64,000 bases of DNA from Gillisia sp. Hel_I_86. Its GTDB lineage: Bacteria; Bacteroidota; Bacteroidia; Flavobacteriales; Flavobacteriaceae. Under the pieces are notes generated by a model. That model saw only the letters and a program-made list of their open reading frames with translations. It searched no databases and was not told the origin of the DNA. Each line of letters opens with the position of its first letter. Position 1 is the stretch's first letter. Of this stretch, positions 1-9,541 are shown piece by piece. The position numbers and the translations under genes were made by a program. Location: the NCBI RefSeq assembly GCF_007827275.1, contig NZ_VISE01000001.1:1860001-1924000 (forward strand), given 5' to 3'.

Positions 1-2
1 GC

Positions 3-1859
3 TTCAACGAAGGTTTTGATACCGATATACTTCTTGAAAAGAAGAACGTCACTATTGGCGAAAATTATTTTGATGCCCTGGCCATCAACAGCGAACTGTG
101 CTTTGGCGAAAGTGTACAGAGCAGCAAGACCAACGAGAAATTCACTTCTGACGATTTTGTATTTCATCAAGGGTTTATTGATGGTCTAGGGCTTACGCTA
201 AATGAAAATCACATTGTCAACCAGATTCTCTACTTGGACGACAAACAGAAATGGCGCAAGCTGTTGGACAAGAAAATTGAGGAACTGAACAAGAGTTCCA
301 ATTTTGGGTCCCAGAACAAAGTGGTACTCGGAAAAATCCAAGATATCCTTGACCAGATCAATGCCGATGATAATGCACGGATTATCCGTGGTCATCTAAA
401 CATTGTGTATTGGTCAAAGGATGCCAAAGAACTGGATAAAATCACCTCAAAGATAAAGACCGAGTTTAAGGAATTGGATATTATTCCATACTATCCAAGA
501 GGGGAAGAACGCAAGAATTATATACTGAATAGTTACTGCTGCTTCTCGTCCAATTTCTCGAACAACGATTTATATGTAACCGATCTGAAACACGCACTCT
601 GCCTGTTCATCAACAATACCAACTACAAATCGGATGCTACCGGAATCATCTTCAATGATCGGGAACACAACATTCCAGTGCTTAAGGATGTTTGGGACGA
701 ACGAAAAAAACGCATCAAAGCGCGGAACTTTGCCATTTTTGCACCAACGGGCGAAGGAAAATCCTTTTTGGCCAATAATATCTTGCGTCAATATTTTGAA
801 AGCGGGGTTCGCTTGGTCATCATCGATTTGGGTGGTTCTTATACCAAATTCGCCAAACTCTACCCTGAAAAATATACCGTGCTCCGTTATGAGAGCGGAA
901 AGAATTTGGGTATTAACCCATTTTACATCAGCAACATCGATGACCTTACCCCTGAACGGCTGGAAGATTTATCGGTTTTTCTATTTGAACTGTTCGCTTC
1001 AGATTTGAAAGTAACCAAGGCACAATCAGTTTCGGTTAAAAAAATATTACGCCATTATTATAAAAGTACTTCAGAAGACCATTCTTTGGATGGCTTTTAC
1101 AGTTTTATAGAAAGGAATCAAGAAAAGCTTCTTGACACCCTAAAAATCCATCCCGACTACTTCAATGCTACGAGCTTCTTGCACGTAATGTCCGAATATG
1201 TCGGCGATGGTCTATATAGCTTCCTATTTGAAGTGAGTGAAGACCAGACCTATAAAATCGAGGACAAACGATTGATTGTTTTTGAACTGGATGAAGTCAA
1301 GGACAATAAGGAAATCCTGTCCGTAATGCTCAAGTTGATTAAATCGGCCATTCAAAGAACCATTTGGAAAAACAGAGCTGAAAAGGGCATCATTCTATTC
1401 GACGAGTTTGCCAAGCAGCTGAAGTTTGAGAATGTACTGGAAAGTGTGGAATTCTACTATCAGGCGATCCGTAAACAGAATGGTGCGATTGGCATCATCC
1501 TACAATCCATCAATCAACTGCCCAACAATTCCACCTCGGCAAGCATCCTTGAAAATACGCAGGTCATCTATAGCCTGAACAATGAAAAAGGCTATACCGA
1601 ACTGGTCAAACGCCTCAATCTGTCCAGCCACGACCTGAACCAGTTAAAATCCATCAAGAACAATCTAACCGGGCCTAGAAAGTACACAGAGATATTCATC
1701 AAGATCGGAAAGGAAAGCAACATTTTCAGGCTCGAAGTTCCCAAAGAAGTGTATGCAGCTTATCTGACCGATGGACAGGAAAACGAGGCCATAATGGCCA
1801 TTTATGAAAAGACCAATGATATGGAATTGGCAATAAAAGAATTCACATCTAAAACATAG
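3..1859 (+). CDS. traG: TraG, VirB4-type conjugation ATPase (5' end outside the window)
   Basis: This is the ATPase that powers assembly of the mating-pair apparatus and substrate transfer at the inner membrane. The frame is open from base 3, so the N-terminal part lies upstream of the window; an apparent start at 234 is only an internal TTG. A Walker A motif (APTGEGKS) is encoded near 741-766 and a Walker B motif (ILFDEF) near 1391-1408. About 618 residues of a protein that is usually above 800 are visible. It is first in a tight run of tra genes, with a 4-base gap to the next. Identity as the Bacteroidetes TraG/VirB4 family is confident. Confidence 0.93.
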   Translation, partial: FNEGFDTDILLEKKNVTIGENYFDALAINSELCFGESVQSSKTNEKFTSDDFVFHQGFIDGLGLTLNENHIVNQILYLDDKQKWRKLLDKKIEELNKSSNFGSQNKVVLGKIQDILDQINADDNARIIRGHLNIVYWSKDAKELDKITSKIKTEFKELDIIPYYPRGEERKNYILNSYCCFSSNFSNNDLYVTDLKHALCLFINNTNYKSDATGIIFNDREHNIPVLKDVWDERKKRIKARNFAIFAPTGEGKSFLANNILRQYFESGVRLVIIDLGGSYTKFAKLYPEKYTVLRYESGKNLGINPFYISNIDDLTPERLEDLSVFLFELFASDLKVTKAQSVSVKKILRHYYKSTSEDHSLDGFYSFIERNQEKLLDTLKIHPDYFNATSFLHVMSEYVGDGLYSFLFEVSEDQTYKIEDKRLIVFELDEVKDNKEILSVMLKLIKSAIQRTIWKNRAEKGIILFDEFAKQLKFENVLESVEFYYQAIRKQNGAIGIILQSINQLPNNSTSASILENTQVIYSLNNEKGYTELVKRLNLSSHDLNQLKSIKNNLTGPRKYTEIFIKIGKESNIFRLEVPKEVYAAYLTDGQENEAIMAIYEKTNDMELAIKEFTSKT

Positions 1860-1863
1860 TATT

Positions 1864-2451
1864 ATGAAATCGAAAATCAAAACAATTTTGTTGGGTTCAG
1901 TCCTTACGATTGCCTTTTTATCACCTGGCTGTGCTCCCGCCCAAGGAATGCCCACTTATGACAACACCAATTTTATCAGCTTGGTAAAGCAATTGGTGGA
2001 ATCAGGAAAACAGACCGCCCAACTTATCAAGTCCGTAAAATTCCTGAAGGATGCAAAGGAAAGCATCGAGAAAGTATCGAGCGTGGTACAACAGCTCAAT
2101 GCTGTCCAAGAAATTGCAAATAATAACCAACGCCTTATTAATGTAATGCAAAACGATTTACAGGATATTCTGAACTCGCCCTATATCAAACCTGATGAAG
2201 TGGCCAGGGTGTCCGAATCGTTTAGCACCATTGTCCAGAACTCCTTGGATACAATGGACTTCATTGACGAGATCCTGTCCAGCGACTATCTCAAAATGAG
2301 TGATGCCGAACGTGCAGAAATATTAAAACAAAAGGAAATTGAGTCCAAGGAAATGGTCTCCGATATCACAATCCGGACCAAACGCTATAGGGATATTATT
2401 TCTTTTCGAAAAATGCAGGATAAAATCAATAACCGCGAAACCGAATACTAA
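1864..2451 (+). CDS. TrbJ/VirB5-like conjugative transfer protein (TraI position)
   Basis: A 195-residue exported protein. Residues 1-27 form a signal peptide: a basic start, then a hydrophobic stretch ending FLSPGCAPAQG. The Cys does not sit in a good lipobox, so cleavage after the APAQ stretch is as likely as lipidation. The rest is strongly helical with coiled-coil-like heptads (residues about 60-130). This matches the helical periplasmic VirB5/TrbJ family, which in Bacteroidetes elements lies between traG and traJ. The assignment rests on position and general character; no diagnostic motif is visible. It probably acts in the periplasm at the pilus tip or assembly site. Confidence 0.7.
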   Translation: MKSKIKTILLGSVLTIAFLSPGCAPAQGMPTYDNTNFISLVKQLVESGKQTAQLIKSVKFLKDAKESIEKVSSVVQQLNAVQEIANNNQRLINVMQNDLQDILNSPYIKPDEVARVSESFSTIVQNSLDTMDFIDEILSSDYLKMSDAERAEILKQKEIESKEMVSDITIRTKRYRDIISFRKMQDKINNRETEY

Positions 2452-2453
2452 AG

Positions 2454-3296
2454 ATGACCGCAACCATCATTTTAGGGATAGGGCTCGAATATGTAGACAC
2501 GGTATTCCAGACCATTCAAAACAGCGACTTCTCGCAATATACCATTGTCGGAATGAAAACACTTGCTGTTTTGTTCTTTCTGGTCAATATCCTTAAAAAA
2601 TACAACGAAGGTGTTGCGGATAAGGACGGGTATACTTGGGGATTGAGTCCGGGAGAATTGGCCAAGAATTTTGCGGTCGTTCTCTTGGTCATTTTCTCGA
2701 CACAGGTCTTGGGCTTTTTTGATGCTATTCTGGTGGCCATCGAAGGACAATATCGAGGAACTGCCCCAGCCTTGTTGCCCTTACAGATGCAGGATATTCC
2801 CATAGAAGAAGACGTGAATCTAATTGATGTGGCAAAAAATGCAATGACCTTGCTCTACGAAGCTTTGGTGACCCCACTTTTTGGGTTTAAGATATTTACC
2901 TTTATCGTCAGCATTATACTTTGGATCCTGGATCTGTTCATCTATCCCTTGTTTTTGGCAGAACGCTTTTTCCTTTTGGGGATAATGCAGGCATTTTTTC
3001 CTTTGGTCATCAGTTTGGCGGTTTTTGAAAAGTTCCGCTCCTTGGCATATACCTTTTTTAAACTATATGCAGCGGTGTATATGCTCGTACCAGCATTTTT
3101 TCTGGTCAATGTTTTTGTCAATGCCCTCTACACGGAAATCAACACCAACTTTTGGAACAACCTTTTTGATACGGATATGGGCCAAGGTTTCTTTGCCCCA
3201 GTGGTGCAATTGGGTTCTGTTGGCTTTATCGTGTTCTTGAAATTCAAGCTGTATCGGCGCGCCACCTCCTTCACTTTAAGACTTTTCACCAACTAA
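2454..3296 (+). CDS. traJ: TraJ, VirB6/TrbL-like inner-membrane channel protein
   Basis: A polytopic membrane protein of 280 residues with at least five hydrophobic segments (about residues 25-45, 65-90, 140-165, 175-195 and 205-235). This fits the VirB6/TrbL-type core membrane component of the conjugation channel. It starts 2 bases after the stop of the TrbJ-like gene, so the two are probably translationally coupled. The motif YPLFLAERFFLLGIMQAFFP is typical of Bacteroidetes TraJ by recollection. The length is slightly short for the family, but there is no sign of truncation. Confidence 0.85.
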   Translation: MTATIILGIGLEYVDTVFQTIQNSDFSQYTIVGMKTLAVLFFLVNILKKYNEGVADKDGYTWGLSPGELAKNFAVVLLVIFSTQVLGFFDAILVAIEGQYRGTAPALLPLQMQDIPIEEDVNLIDVAKNAMTLLYEALVTPLFGFKIFTFIVSIILWILDLFIYPLFLAERFFLLGIMQAFFPLVISLAVFEKFRSLAYTFFKLYAAVYMLVPAFFLVNVFVNALYTEINTNFWNNLFDTDMGQGFFAPVVQLGSVGFIVFLKFKLYRRATSFTLRLFTN

Positions 3297-3306
3297 TTAA
3301 ATTTGA

Positions 3307-3915
3307 ATGAAAACACCCTATAAAAACATCTATACCATTCTAAAATTAAATAGGTTCATTATCCTGGCAGTGGTTATATGCGCAACGCTCTTGGGTATAT
3401 TTTCGGTTTATATGGCCTTCAATATCCACAAGAAAGCTTTGAACAGTGCCTTTGCCATCAACACCGATGGGAGTATTATTCCTTTAAAGCTAGTTACCCA
3501 AAAGGAAAATTTCAAGGTGGAGGCTTTGGCACATCTGGAACTGTTCCATACCTATTTCTATAATATCGATGCTAGCAATTATGAAAAAAACTTAAAAAAG
3601 GCGCTTTGGTTAGGGAATAGCTCCGTGGATAACCTCTATCGGCAAAAGAAAGCGGATGGCGTTTATAACCGTCTTTTGCAATATTCCTTGGTTCAAAAGG
3701 TATTGCGCATCGATTCCCAAATTGAAGAAAACAATGGGACATATAGTTTCAGAACGATTACCCTATTTGAAATCAATCGAGGGTCGATAATCGACACTTA
3801 TGAATTGGTTTCCACCGGGAATCTGATTACGGTTGACCGAAACTTTCCCAATAATCCGCACGGATTGTTGATTACAGATTACTTCGAGAACACGCTAAAA
3901 AAAAATATCCAATGA
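3307..3915 (+). CDS. traK: TraK, VirB8-like conjugation protein
   Basis: A 202-residue bitopic protein with a short cytoplasmic N-terminus, one membrane segment (residues about 17-37) and a periplasmic domain. This is the architecture of VirB8-like assembly factors, called TraK in Bacteroidetes conjugative transposons. The motif ALNSAFAINTDGSIIPLKL just after the membrane segment is typical of that family. Its stop overlaps the traM start by 4 bases (ATGA), so the two are translationally coupled. Confidence 0.88.
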   Translation: MKTPYKNIYTILKLNRFIILAVVICATLLGIFSVYMAFNIHKKALNSAFAINTDGSIIPLKLVTQKENFKVEALAHLELFHTYFYNIDASNYEKNLKKALWLGNSSVDNLYRQKKADGVYNRLLQYSLVQKVLRIDSQIEENNGTYSFRTITLFEINRGSIIDTYELVSTGNLITVDRNFPNNPHGLLITDYFENTLKKNIQ

Positions 3916-4841
3916 AAGTAGAAAAAAATAAAATAGTATTTGCTGCCGTACTTGCCGTACTGTTCATTTTCCTGATATCCTATTCTATTTTAATAATGGG
4001 CGATGATGAAAGTGAAAACGAGAACCTTGAACAGACCTTGATACCTGAATTGGAACAGGACCAAAAGGAATATGATTCAAAACTGGATGCCATCAACGAT
4101 CTAAAAGAAGTGAGGGAGACCAACGCACCGAGTATCTATGATGAAAAGATGATTGATTCGCTTGGCTTTTACAATCCGGATCGGCCCGAAATGGAAAAAG
4201 AGCGAATCGTTGACAGCATTTACGCTGCCGGAAAAATCAAGTATTCGGATAGATCCTATGAACATTTAGGCGAAAAAAGAACCGCTCTAAACAAAGTTCA
4301 GAAAATTGATTCCACGGAACTTAAAATGGAACAAAAGATTGCCGTCAAGGAACTGGGTCTGGAACATCAACTGTTCTTTGCAGCCAATCCCAAGAAAAAT
4401 GAGCTGTCGATTTTGGGAAGTACGGACGAAATGATATATGCGGTTGTTGATGGAAACCAAGTGGTCAAGACCAATTCCCGGTTGCGGATGCGTTTGGTTC
4501 AAGATGCGTTCATTAACAATAAAATGGTGCCAAAAAATACACCTGTTTATGGGTTTATCAGTTTTCAGCCCAATCGCGCCTTGATTACCATTGAAAATAT
4601 CCAACACCGTCCTACCAATTTAAAAGCCTTTGACCTCCAAGATGGCAGCGAGGGGGTTTATGTGGAAAACAATTTTCGTGCAGAAGCCACCAATGAGGTA
4701 ATGGATGATATCATAGGTGATATCAATATTCCAAGTGTACCCCAAGTAGGCGGAATCACCAAAGTACTAAAGCGCAACAACCGAAACGTAAAGGTGACCG
4801 TTCTCAATAATTACCAGCTACTATTAAAGCCCAAACTATAA
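3912..4841 (+). CDS. traM: TraM, VirB10-like conjugation protein
   Basis: A 309-residue protein with a cytoplasmic N-terminus, a membrane segment at about residues 9-28, a long charged helical linker (residues 35-150) and a C-terminal beta-rich domain. The C-terminal part includes NTPVYGFISFQPNRALITI, typical of the VirB10-like TraM C-terminal domain. VirB10 proteins span the periplasm and link the inner-membrane ATPases to the outer-membrane ring. It overlaps traK by 4 bases and is followed by traN after 30 bases. Confidence 0.88.
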   Translation: MKVEKNKIVFAAVLAVLFIFLISYSILIMGDDESENENLEQTLIPELEQDQKEYDSKLDAINDLKEVRETNAPSIYDEKMIDSLGFYNPDRPEMEKERIVDSIYAAGKIKYSDRSYEHLGEKRTALNKVQKIDSTELKMEQKIAVKELGLEHQLFFAANPKKNELSILGSTDEMIYAVVDGNQVVKTNSRLRMRLVQDAFINNKMVPKNTPVYGFISFQPNRALITIENIQHRPTNLKAFDLQDGSEGVYVENNFRAEATNEVMDDIIGDINIPSVPQVGGITKVLKRNNRNVKVTVLNNYQLLLKPKL

Positions 4842-4871
4842 GCTCATATTGGGCATTTAAAACATACTCTT

Positions 4872-5705
4872 ATGAAAAATCAGCTATTTATTTCCGCCTT
4901 TGTCCTGATGTCTACTTTCAGTAAAGCTCAGAATACTATTGTATTGGATACCATTTATGCCAATGACCAAAAAAATGTCGCGCTATTCTTTCCTGAACCC
5001 ATTCGCCAGGGCATAACCGGTTCGGATAATTTTGTTTTCACCTATAACAGGGAAAAAGAACAGTATTTGGGACTTTTGCAGGCAAAACCCGGAAAGGAAA
5101 GCAACCTGTTGGTGGTCAATAGGGATGGTTCGGTTTTCTCGTATATTATAAGATACAAGGAGCGGCTATCAAAGCTCAATTATTTTATCCAGATGTCAAA
5201 TAGCATCGGGAATGAAAGACCGATAGCCAATGATTTGATAAAACTTATCAATTCTGAACCCAAGATTGCAAACAAAGAGCATTATTATAAAAGATTCTGT
5301 TCTTACCTTCTTGATAGAAAACAACGTATTGGTCACCTCAAAAAACGTAAGGAAGGCGTTGCTTTGAGTGTTGAAAATATTGCTTCTGATAAAGATGAAC
5401 TCTATTTCGTAATCGAAATAACAAACAATTCCAGCTTGGATTACGATTTGAATTTCTTGAACCTCTCTATAGAAACGAGACAGAAAGGCAAAAAGAAATC
5501 ATTACAGAAATTGTATCAAGAACCTTTGTTCCAATATAATGTGCCTTCCAGAATTGGTAAAAACGAAACCATGAGATTGGTGTATGTTTTGCCTAAATTT
5601 TCACTATCCAGTGAACGTAAGGCTGTTTTGGATCTGAATGAGAAGGGTGGTGAACGTAATATCGAATTGAAATTATCGCACCGATATATCAATAACCCAA
5701 ATTAA
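4872..5705 (+). CDS. traN: TraN, VirB9-like conjugation protein
   Basis: A 277-residue exported protein with signal peptide residues 1-19 (ending STFSKAQ). The N-terminal half is the VirB9-like beta domain (IVLDTIYANDQKNVALFFPE), and the C-terminal half carries a second beta domain. VirB9 proteins form the periplasmic/outer-membrane ring with VirB10. It is the last tra gene visible. Its C-terminus (FSLSSERKAVLDLNEK) recurs in diverged form as a detached fragment at 14,742-14,867, so this gene end marks one side of a rearrangement. Confidence 0.88.
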   Translation: MKNQLFISAFVLMSTFSKAQNTIVLDTIYANDQKNVALFFPEPIRQGITGSDNFVFTYNREKEQYLGLLQAKPGKESNLLVVNRDGSVFSYIIRYKERLSKLNYFIQMSNSIGNERPIANDLIKLINSEPKIANKEHYYKRFCSYLLDRKQRIGHLKKRKEGVALSVENIASDKDELYFVIEITNNSSLDYDLNFLNLSIETRQKGKKKSLQKLYQEPLFQYNVPSRIGKNETMRLVYVLPKFSLSSERKAVLDLNEKGGERNIELKLSHRYINNPN

Positions 5706-5850
5706 TACTATTGGAAAAGGATCAATCAGTTAAGTAATCCTTCATCCCTCATATATTCCCATTTGACTACAAAAACCTGAAATTCGGTTATTTGTCCAAG
5801 TCAAAACATCTTCAATTTTGCCCCTATAAATCTTTAATACATCAAAAACC

Positions 5851-6750
5851 ATGAAAATTACCATTACAGGTTCATTGGGGCACATAGGAGAACCATTGGC
5901 AAAAACTCTAATCGAAAACGGGCATCAGCTTACAATCATTAGCAGCAATCCAGAGCGCAAGAAATCCATAACAGCAATGGGTGCAAAAGCGATTATCGGC
6001 AATTTGGCGGATGTGAATCTACTAATTGAAAGTTTTAAAGGGGCTGATTCCGTATTTACAATGGTTCCCCCCAACAATTATTTTGATCAGGATCTGGACC
6101 TGATAGCCTACTACAAAAGACTGGGGGAAGCTTATGCAAAGGGTATTTTGGAAGCAAATATCAAACGGGTTGTCAACTTAAGTACGATCGGCGGTCATTT
6201 GGATAAAGAGAATGGGATTTTAAGAGGAGCCCATAATGTCGAGCAAACATTGAATGTATTGCCTTCCCAAGTTTCAATTACCCATATGCGTCCCACTTCA
6301 TTCTATTACAATCTCTATGGTTATATGGAAACCATAAAATCGGACGGTACCATTTACGCCAACTACGGAAGCAGTCCCATTCCATGGGTATCACCCAAAG
6401 ATATTGCAAAGGCGGTAGCAGAAGAGCTTACCAATTTGGATTCCAAAAGAACAGTTCGCTATGTGGTCAGTGAGGAACTTACAGGCGAAGAGACCGCACA
6501 GATTTTGGGAAATGCCATAGGAAAACCGAATCTGAAATGGGAAATAGTCAGTGACGAAGCCATTGCGAGCAGTCTTAAGTCCATAGGAATGAACCCTGAA
6601 ATCGCCAAGGGACTCTCCGAAATGTATGCAGCGCTGCAATCAGGGCATTTGGCCGAGGATTATATAAAAAACAAACCCAAAATAATGGGAGAAGTCAAAT
6701 TAAGGGATTTTGCCGAAGAGTTTAATACGGTATATGAAAATAACCGCTAA
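5851..6750 (+). CDS. NmrA-type NAD(P)H-binding oxidoreductase
   Basis: A 299-residue atypical short-chain dehydrogenase. The N-terminus ITGSLGHIGEPLA is the TGxxGxxG dinucleotide-binding loop of the NmrA/HSCARG-QOR2 group, which includes E. coli YtfG quinone reductase and NAD(P) redox sensors. It is a close relative of the 12,064-12,966 product over the whole length. It sits 3 bases upstream of an AraC regulator, probably in one transcript, and opens the redox cargo just after traN. The substrate is unknown; quinone or other electrophile reduction is an inference from the family and from neighbouring HxlR, MDR and azoreductase genes. Confidence 0.82.
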   Translation: MKITITGSLGHIGEPLAKTLIENGHQLTIISSNPERKKSITAMGAKAIIGNLADVNLLIESFKGADSVFTMVPPNNYFDQDLDLIAYYKRLGEAYAKGILEANIKRVVNLSTIGGHLDKENGILRGAHNVEQTLNVLPSQVSITHMRPTSFYYNLYGYMETIKSDGTIYANYGSSPIPWVSPKDIAKAVAEELTNLDSKRTVRYVVSEELTGEETAQILGNAIGKPNLKWEIVSDEAIASSLKSIGMNPEIAKGLSEMYAALQSGHLAEDYIKNKPKIMGEVKLRDFAEEFNTVYENNR

Positions 6751-6753
6751 CTT

Positions 6754-7680
6754 ATGCGCATGATTACCAAGGCACCCTATAGATTCCATACCATCAGTGA
6801 ATATCATAGCTTCAGGGGATTACCGGCACCGGAACATCCCCTGGTCAGCGTGATCAATTTCGACGATATCGACCTAAACGCCGATGACCCAGAGCGTTTG
6901 GTTTTGGGATTTTATACCATTGCATTAAAACGACATCCGGATGCCAAATTAAAATACGGACAGCAAGAGTATGATTTCAATGAAGGTGTTATGCTCTTTA
7001 TGGCTCCAGAGCAAGTATTTGGCGTGAGTACAACTACGGAAGAAAAACCAACGGGCTGGATGTTAATGGTACATCCTGATTTTTTTTGGAATACCTCATT
7101 GGCTACCACCATAAAACAATATGAATACTTTGACTATACTGTCAATGAAGCCTTGTTCCTTTCCAAAAAGGAAGAAGAAGCAATTACCAATATTTTCACG
7201 ATTATCCGACAAGAGTACCATACCAATATCGATCGCTATAGCCATACTATTATTATTGCTCAATTGGAGCTGTTACTCTCCTATTCCGAGCGGTATTACA
7301 ATAGGCAATTCATTACAAGACGTATTGCCAATCATGAGATTGTAACACGATTGGAGACGCTTTTAAACGAATTTTTCGGTAAAGAATCCCTTATTGACAC
7401 GGGAATTCCGACGGTCCAGGAAGTAGCAGACCGATTGCATGTCTCCCCAAAGTATTTAAGCAGCCTTTTAAAAAGTATCACAGGGAGGTCCACCCAACAA
7501 CATATTCAGGACAAACTCATCGAAAAGGCCAAGGAAAAGCTGTCCACTACCGCGTTGTCTGTTAGTGAGATAGCCTTTGAACTAGGTTTTGAACACCCAC
7601 AGTCGTTTAGTAAACTGTTCAAGAGTAAGACCAAGCAATCGCCTTCCATCTTTCGTGCACGTTTTGAGTCTGCGAATTAG
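6754..7680 (+). CDS. AraC-family transcriptional regulator (copy 1 of 3)
   Basis: A 308-residue regulator. The C-terminal 100 residues hold the two helix-turn-helix motifs of AraC (VADRLHVSPKYLSSLLKSITG and a second ending FELGFEHPQSFSKLFKSKT). The N-terminal domain (HTISEYHSFRGLPAPEHPLV) is shared with the regulators at 13,748 and 29,787. Each of the three lies directly downstream of NAD(P)-dependent oxidoreductase genes, so the likely targets are those genes. The start at 6,754 gives a spacing of 3 bases from the NmrA gene; a second Met two codons later is possible. The effector is unknown. Confidence 0.88.
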   Translation: MRMITKAPYRFHTISEYHSFRGLPAPEHPLVSVINFDDIDLNADDPERLVLGFYTIALKRHPDAKLKYGQQEYDFNEGVMLFMAPEQVFGVSTTTEEKPTGWMLMVHPDFFWNTSLATTIKQYEYFDYTVNEALFLSKKEEEAITNIFTIIRQEYHTNIDRYSHTIIIAQLELLLSYSERYYNRQFITRRIANHEIVTRLETLLNEFFGKESLIDTGIPTVQEVADRLHVSPKYLSSLLKSITGRSTQQHIQDKLIEKAKEKLSTTALSVSEIAFELGFEHPQSFSKLFKSKTKQSPSIFRARFESAN

Positions 7681-7746
7681 CACTACATTTTCCAGCATTA
7701 TTTTATAAATACAGGAGTGTAACCTTATTTTTAATCTAAAATATTT

Positions 7747-7783
7747 AATTAAGGCTATCGCAACTTTTGAAATAGCCTTAATT
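7747..7783. terminator. Bidirectional terminator between convergent genes
   Basis: A perfect 12-base inverted repeat (AATTAAGGCTAT / ATAGCCTTAATT) with a 13-base loop lies between the AraC gene on the plus strand and the MDR gene on the minus strand. The AT-rich outer stem gives a U-tract in both directions. Confidence 0.75.
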
Positions 7784-7786
7784 GAA

Positions 7787-8791
7787 TTAGATAACTTTGA
7801 GCACAATCTTGCCCTGAATATGGCCAAGGGCCGCTCTTTGGTGTGCCTTTTGTGCATCAGCAAGCGAAAAAATGCTGTCGATGGCTATTTGGAGTGTTCC
7901 ATCATTTAGTAAACGAGCGACCTCTGCGAGTTGAGCTCCATTTGAGCGCACTTGAGTTGCCGAAACTATAACACCTAGTTTCTTAGCCTCATCCGTACCA
8001 TCAAAGCCCAATGGAAAAATCGGGAACAATGCACCTCCTGGTTTAAGCGTATGCAAGAAACGACCTGTTGTAGGACCGCCAACCGAATCAATAACGAGGT
8101 CAACACCAGAAATTATCTCATGCGCATGGGTTTTTGTGTAGTCAATGAATTCGTCGGCACCAAGATCGCGTAAAAATGCTTCCTGCTTTCCGGATGCTAC
8201 GGCAATTACTCTTGCTCCTTTCCATTTCGCTATTTGAACTGCAAAGTGTCCCACGCCACCTCCAGCGCCGTTCACCAGGACGGTTTTACCTTCAAGTGCT
8301 ACGGGTTCATGCTTATTAGGTTGGAGCGGATTCTGAACATTGTGCCCTAAATCAATCATAAACTGCCAAGCGGTAAGTAATGACATTGGAGCAGCAGCTG
8401 CATGTATATGATCAATTCGTTCTGGTTTAAGAGCGATTTGCGATGCAGGAACGCTTACATATTCTGCATAGGCCTTGCTTTCCCCAAAAACACCCTCGGG
8501 AAAACGAACCATACCATATACTTCGTCTCCAATGGAAAAATCCTTGACATCATCAGCGACCCTCTCTACTATGCCTGAAATATCCGTCCCCAAAATAATG
8601 GGGAAAGATCCTTCCGGTTGCCATTCCTTGGGAAGGGACTTGTATCCGTCACGAAGATACCAGTCAGGGGGATTCATTCCTATGGCGTGGACTTTTACGA
8701 GTACCTCACCTAGTTTCACTTCGGGTACCGGTGCATCTTCATATTGCAGCACTGAAGGACCACCGAACTCGTGCTGGCGTATTGCCTTCAT
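7787..8791 (-). CDS. Zinc-free MDR-family NADP-dependent (quinone) oxidoreductase
   Basis: A 334-residue medium-chain dehydrogenase/reductase of the zeta-crystallin/quinone oxidoreductase type. The GroES-like N-terminus (MKAIRQHEFGGPSVLQYED) is followed by the nucleotide-binding loop NGAGGGVGHFAVQIAK. The Cys and His ligands of zinc alcohol dehydrogenases are not apparent. The start at 8,791 is preferred because the family begins MKAI; an in-frame ATG at 8,827 would add 12 residues. It is divergent from the HxlR gene at 8,997, and the shared intergenic region contains candidate operators. Likely role: reduction of quinones or alpha,beta-unsaturated carbonyls. Confidence 0.85.
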   Translation of the reverse strand: MKAIRQHEFGGPSVLQYEDAPVPEVKLGEVLVKVHAIGMNPPDWYLRDGYKSLPKEWQPEGSFPIILGTDISGIVERVADDVKDFSIGDEVYGMVRFPEGVFGESKAYAEYVSVPASQIALKPERIDHIHAAAAPMSLLTAWQFMIDLGHNVQNPLQPNKHEPVALEGKTVLVNGAGGGVGHFAVQIAKWKGARVIAVASGKQEAFLRDLGADEFIDYTKTHAHEIISGVDLVIDSVGGPTTGRFLHTLKPGGALFPIFPLGFDGTDEAKKLGVIVSATQVRSNGAQLAEVARLLNDGTLQIAIDSIFSLADAQKAHQRAALGHIQGKIVLKVI

Positions 8792-8920
8792 TATGCTTGT
8801 CTTTTTACTTTTTTCTATTATCTCCATTTGGATAAGATTTTAAATCGTTAATGAACTCTATTGAGCTCTACTATTATTTGCAATGAATTGGCAAAGTTAG
8901 ATGCAATGTTTACTTTTGAC

Positions 8921-8962
8921 AAGTATGTACTTATTTGTATGCTACATACCAAAAAGTATGTA
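8921..8962. promoter_or_regulatory. Candidate HxlR operator, MDR/HxlR intergenic region
   Basis: Direct repeats AAGTATGTA at 8,921-8,929 and 8,954-8,962 flank an inverted repeat GTATG-CTA-CATAC at 8,937-8,949. All lie between the divergent MDR and HxlR genes, where MarR/HxlR redox regulators such as YodB and HypR normally bind. The assignment is inferred from symmetry and position. Confidence 0.55.
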
Positions 8963-8996
8963 TTACTGATTTTTAGATAATTAAAACCTAATAAAA

Positions 8997-9341
8997 GTGA
9001 AGAAAAAAGAAAAAGAATGTCCAGATGTTCCTACTTGCTCTGTTGATTATGCATTTAAACGTATCGGTGGAAAGTATAAGGGTAGGATCTTATGGTATTT
9101 GCACGAACATAAAATCCTACGATACGGAGAATTGGGCAGGACAGTGCCAGATATTACCACCAAAATGCTGACTCAAACACTTCGGGAATTGGAAAACGAC
9201 AATTTAGTCGACCGAAAAGTATATCACCAAGTACCGCCCAAAGTGGAATATTCCTTGACAGAGGTCGGTAAGGAGTTGATTCCATTTATCAGTTACCTAA
9301 AAGAATGGGGAGATAAACAAATTCAAAAAACCAACTCTTAA
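8997..9341 (+). CDS. HxlR-family redox-type regulator (1 of 3)
   Basis: A 114-residue winged-helix regulator of the HxlR/MarR class (FKRIGGKYKGRILWYL, then ITTKMLTQTLRELENDNLV and the wing VPPKVEYSLTEVGKEL). Cys8 and Cys14 precede the DNA-binding core, the position of the redox-sensing Cys in YodB/HypR/QorR-like proteins. The start codon is GTG; no ATG lies upstream in frame at a sensible distance. It is divergent from the MDR oxidoreductase and probably represses it and itself. The roughly 200 bases downstream, before the next gene, contain nothing I recognise. Confidence 0.85.
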   Translation: MKKKEKECPDVPTCSVDYAFKRIGGKYKGRILWYLHEHKILRYGELGRTVPDITTKMLTQTLRELENDNLVDRKVYHQVPPKVEYSLTEVGKELIPFISYLKEWGDKQIQKTNS

Positions 9342-9541
9342 AATATCCTAATCACAGTTAAGGGAACAGCATTAAAAAGTTTAAAAAACAAGGGCTTTAC
9401 ACTAGAGCTGGACCTTTAGAATACGAATCTTCTATAATTCTTATTCGGATTGATGAAGCCGCTATACTTATTGACGTTATTTCAATTTCTTTATGGACGT
9501 TGTAAAGCGATATTAGAAAAAAGATTTAGTTACACTTTTAA

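Noticed and set aside
234-1859. traG starting at 234
   Set aside because: The codon is an internal TTG; the frame is open to base 3 and the sequence before it continues the VirB4-like protein.
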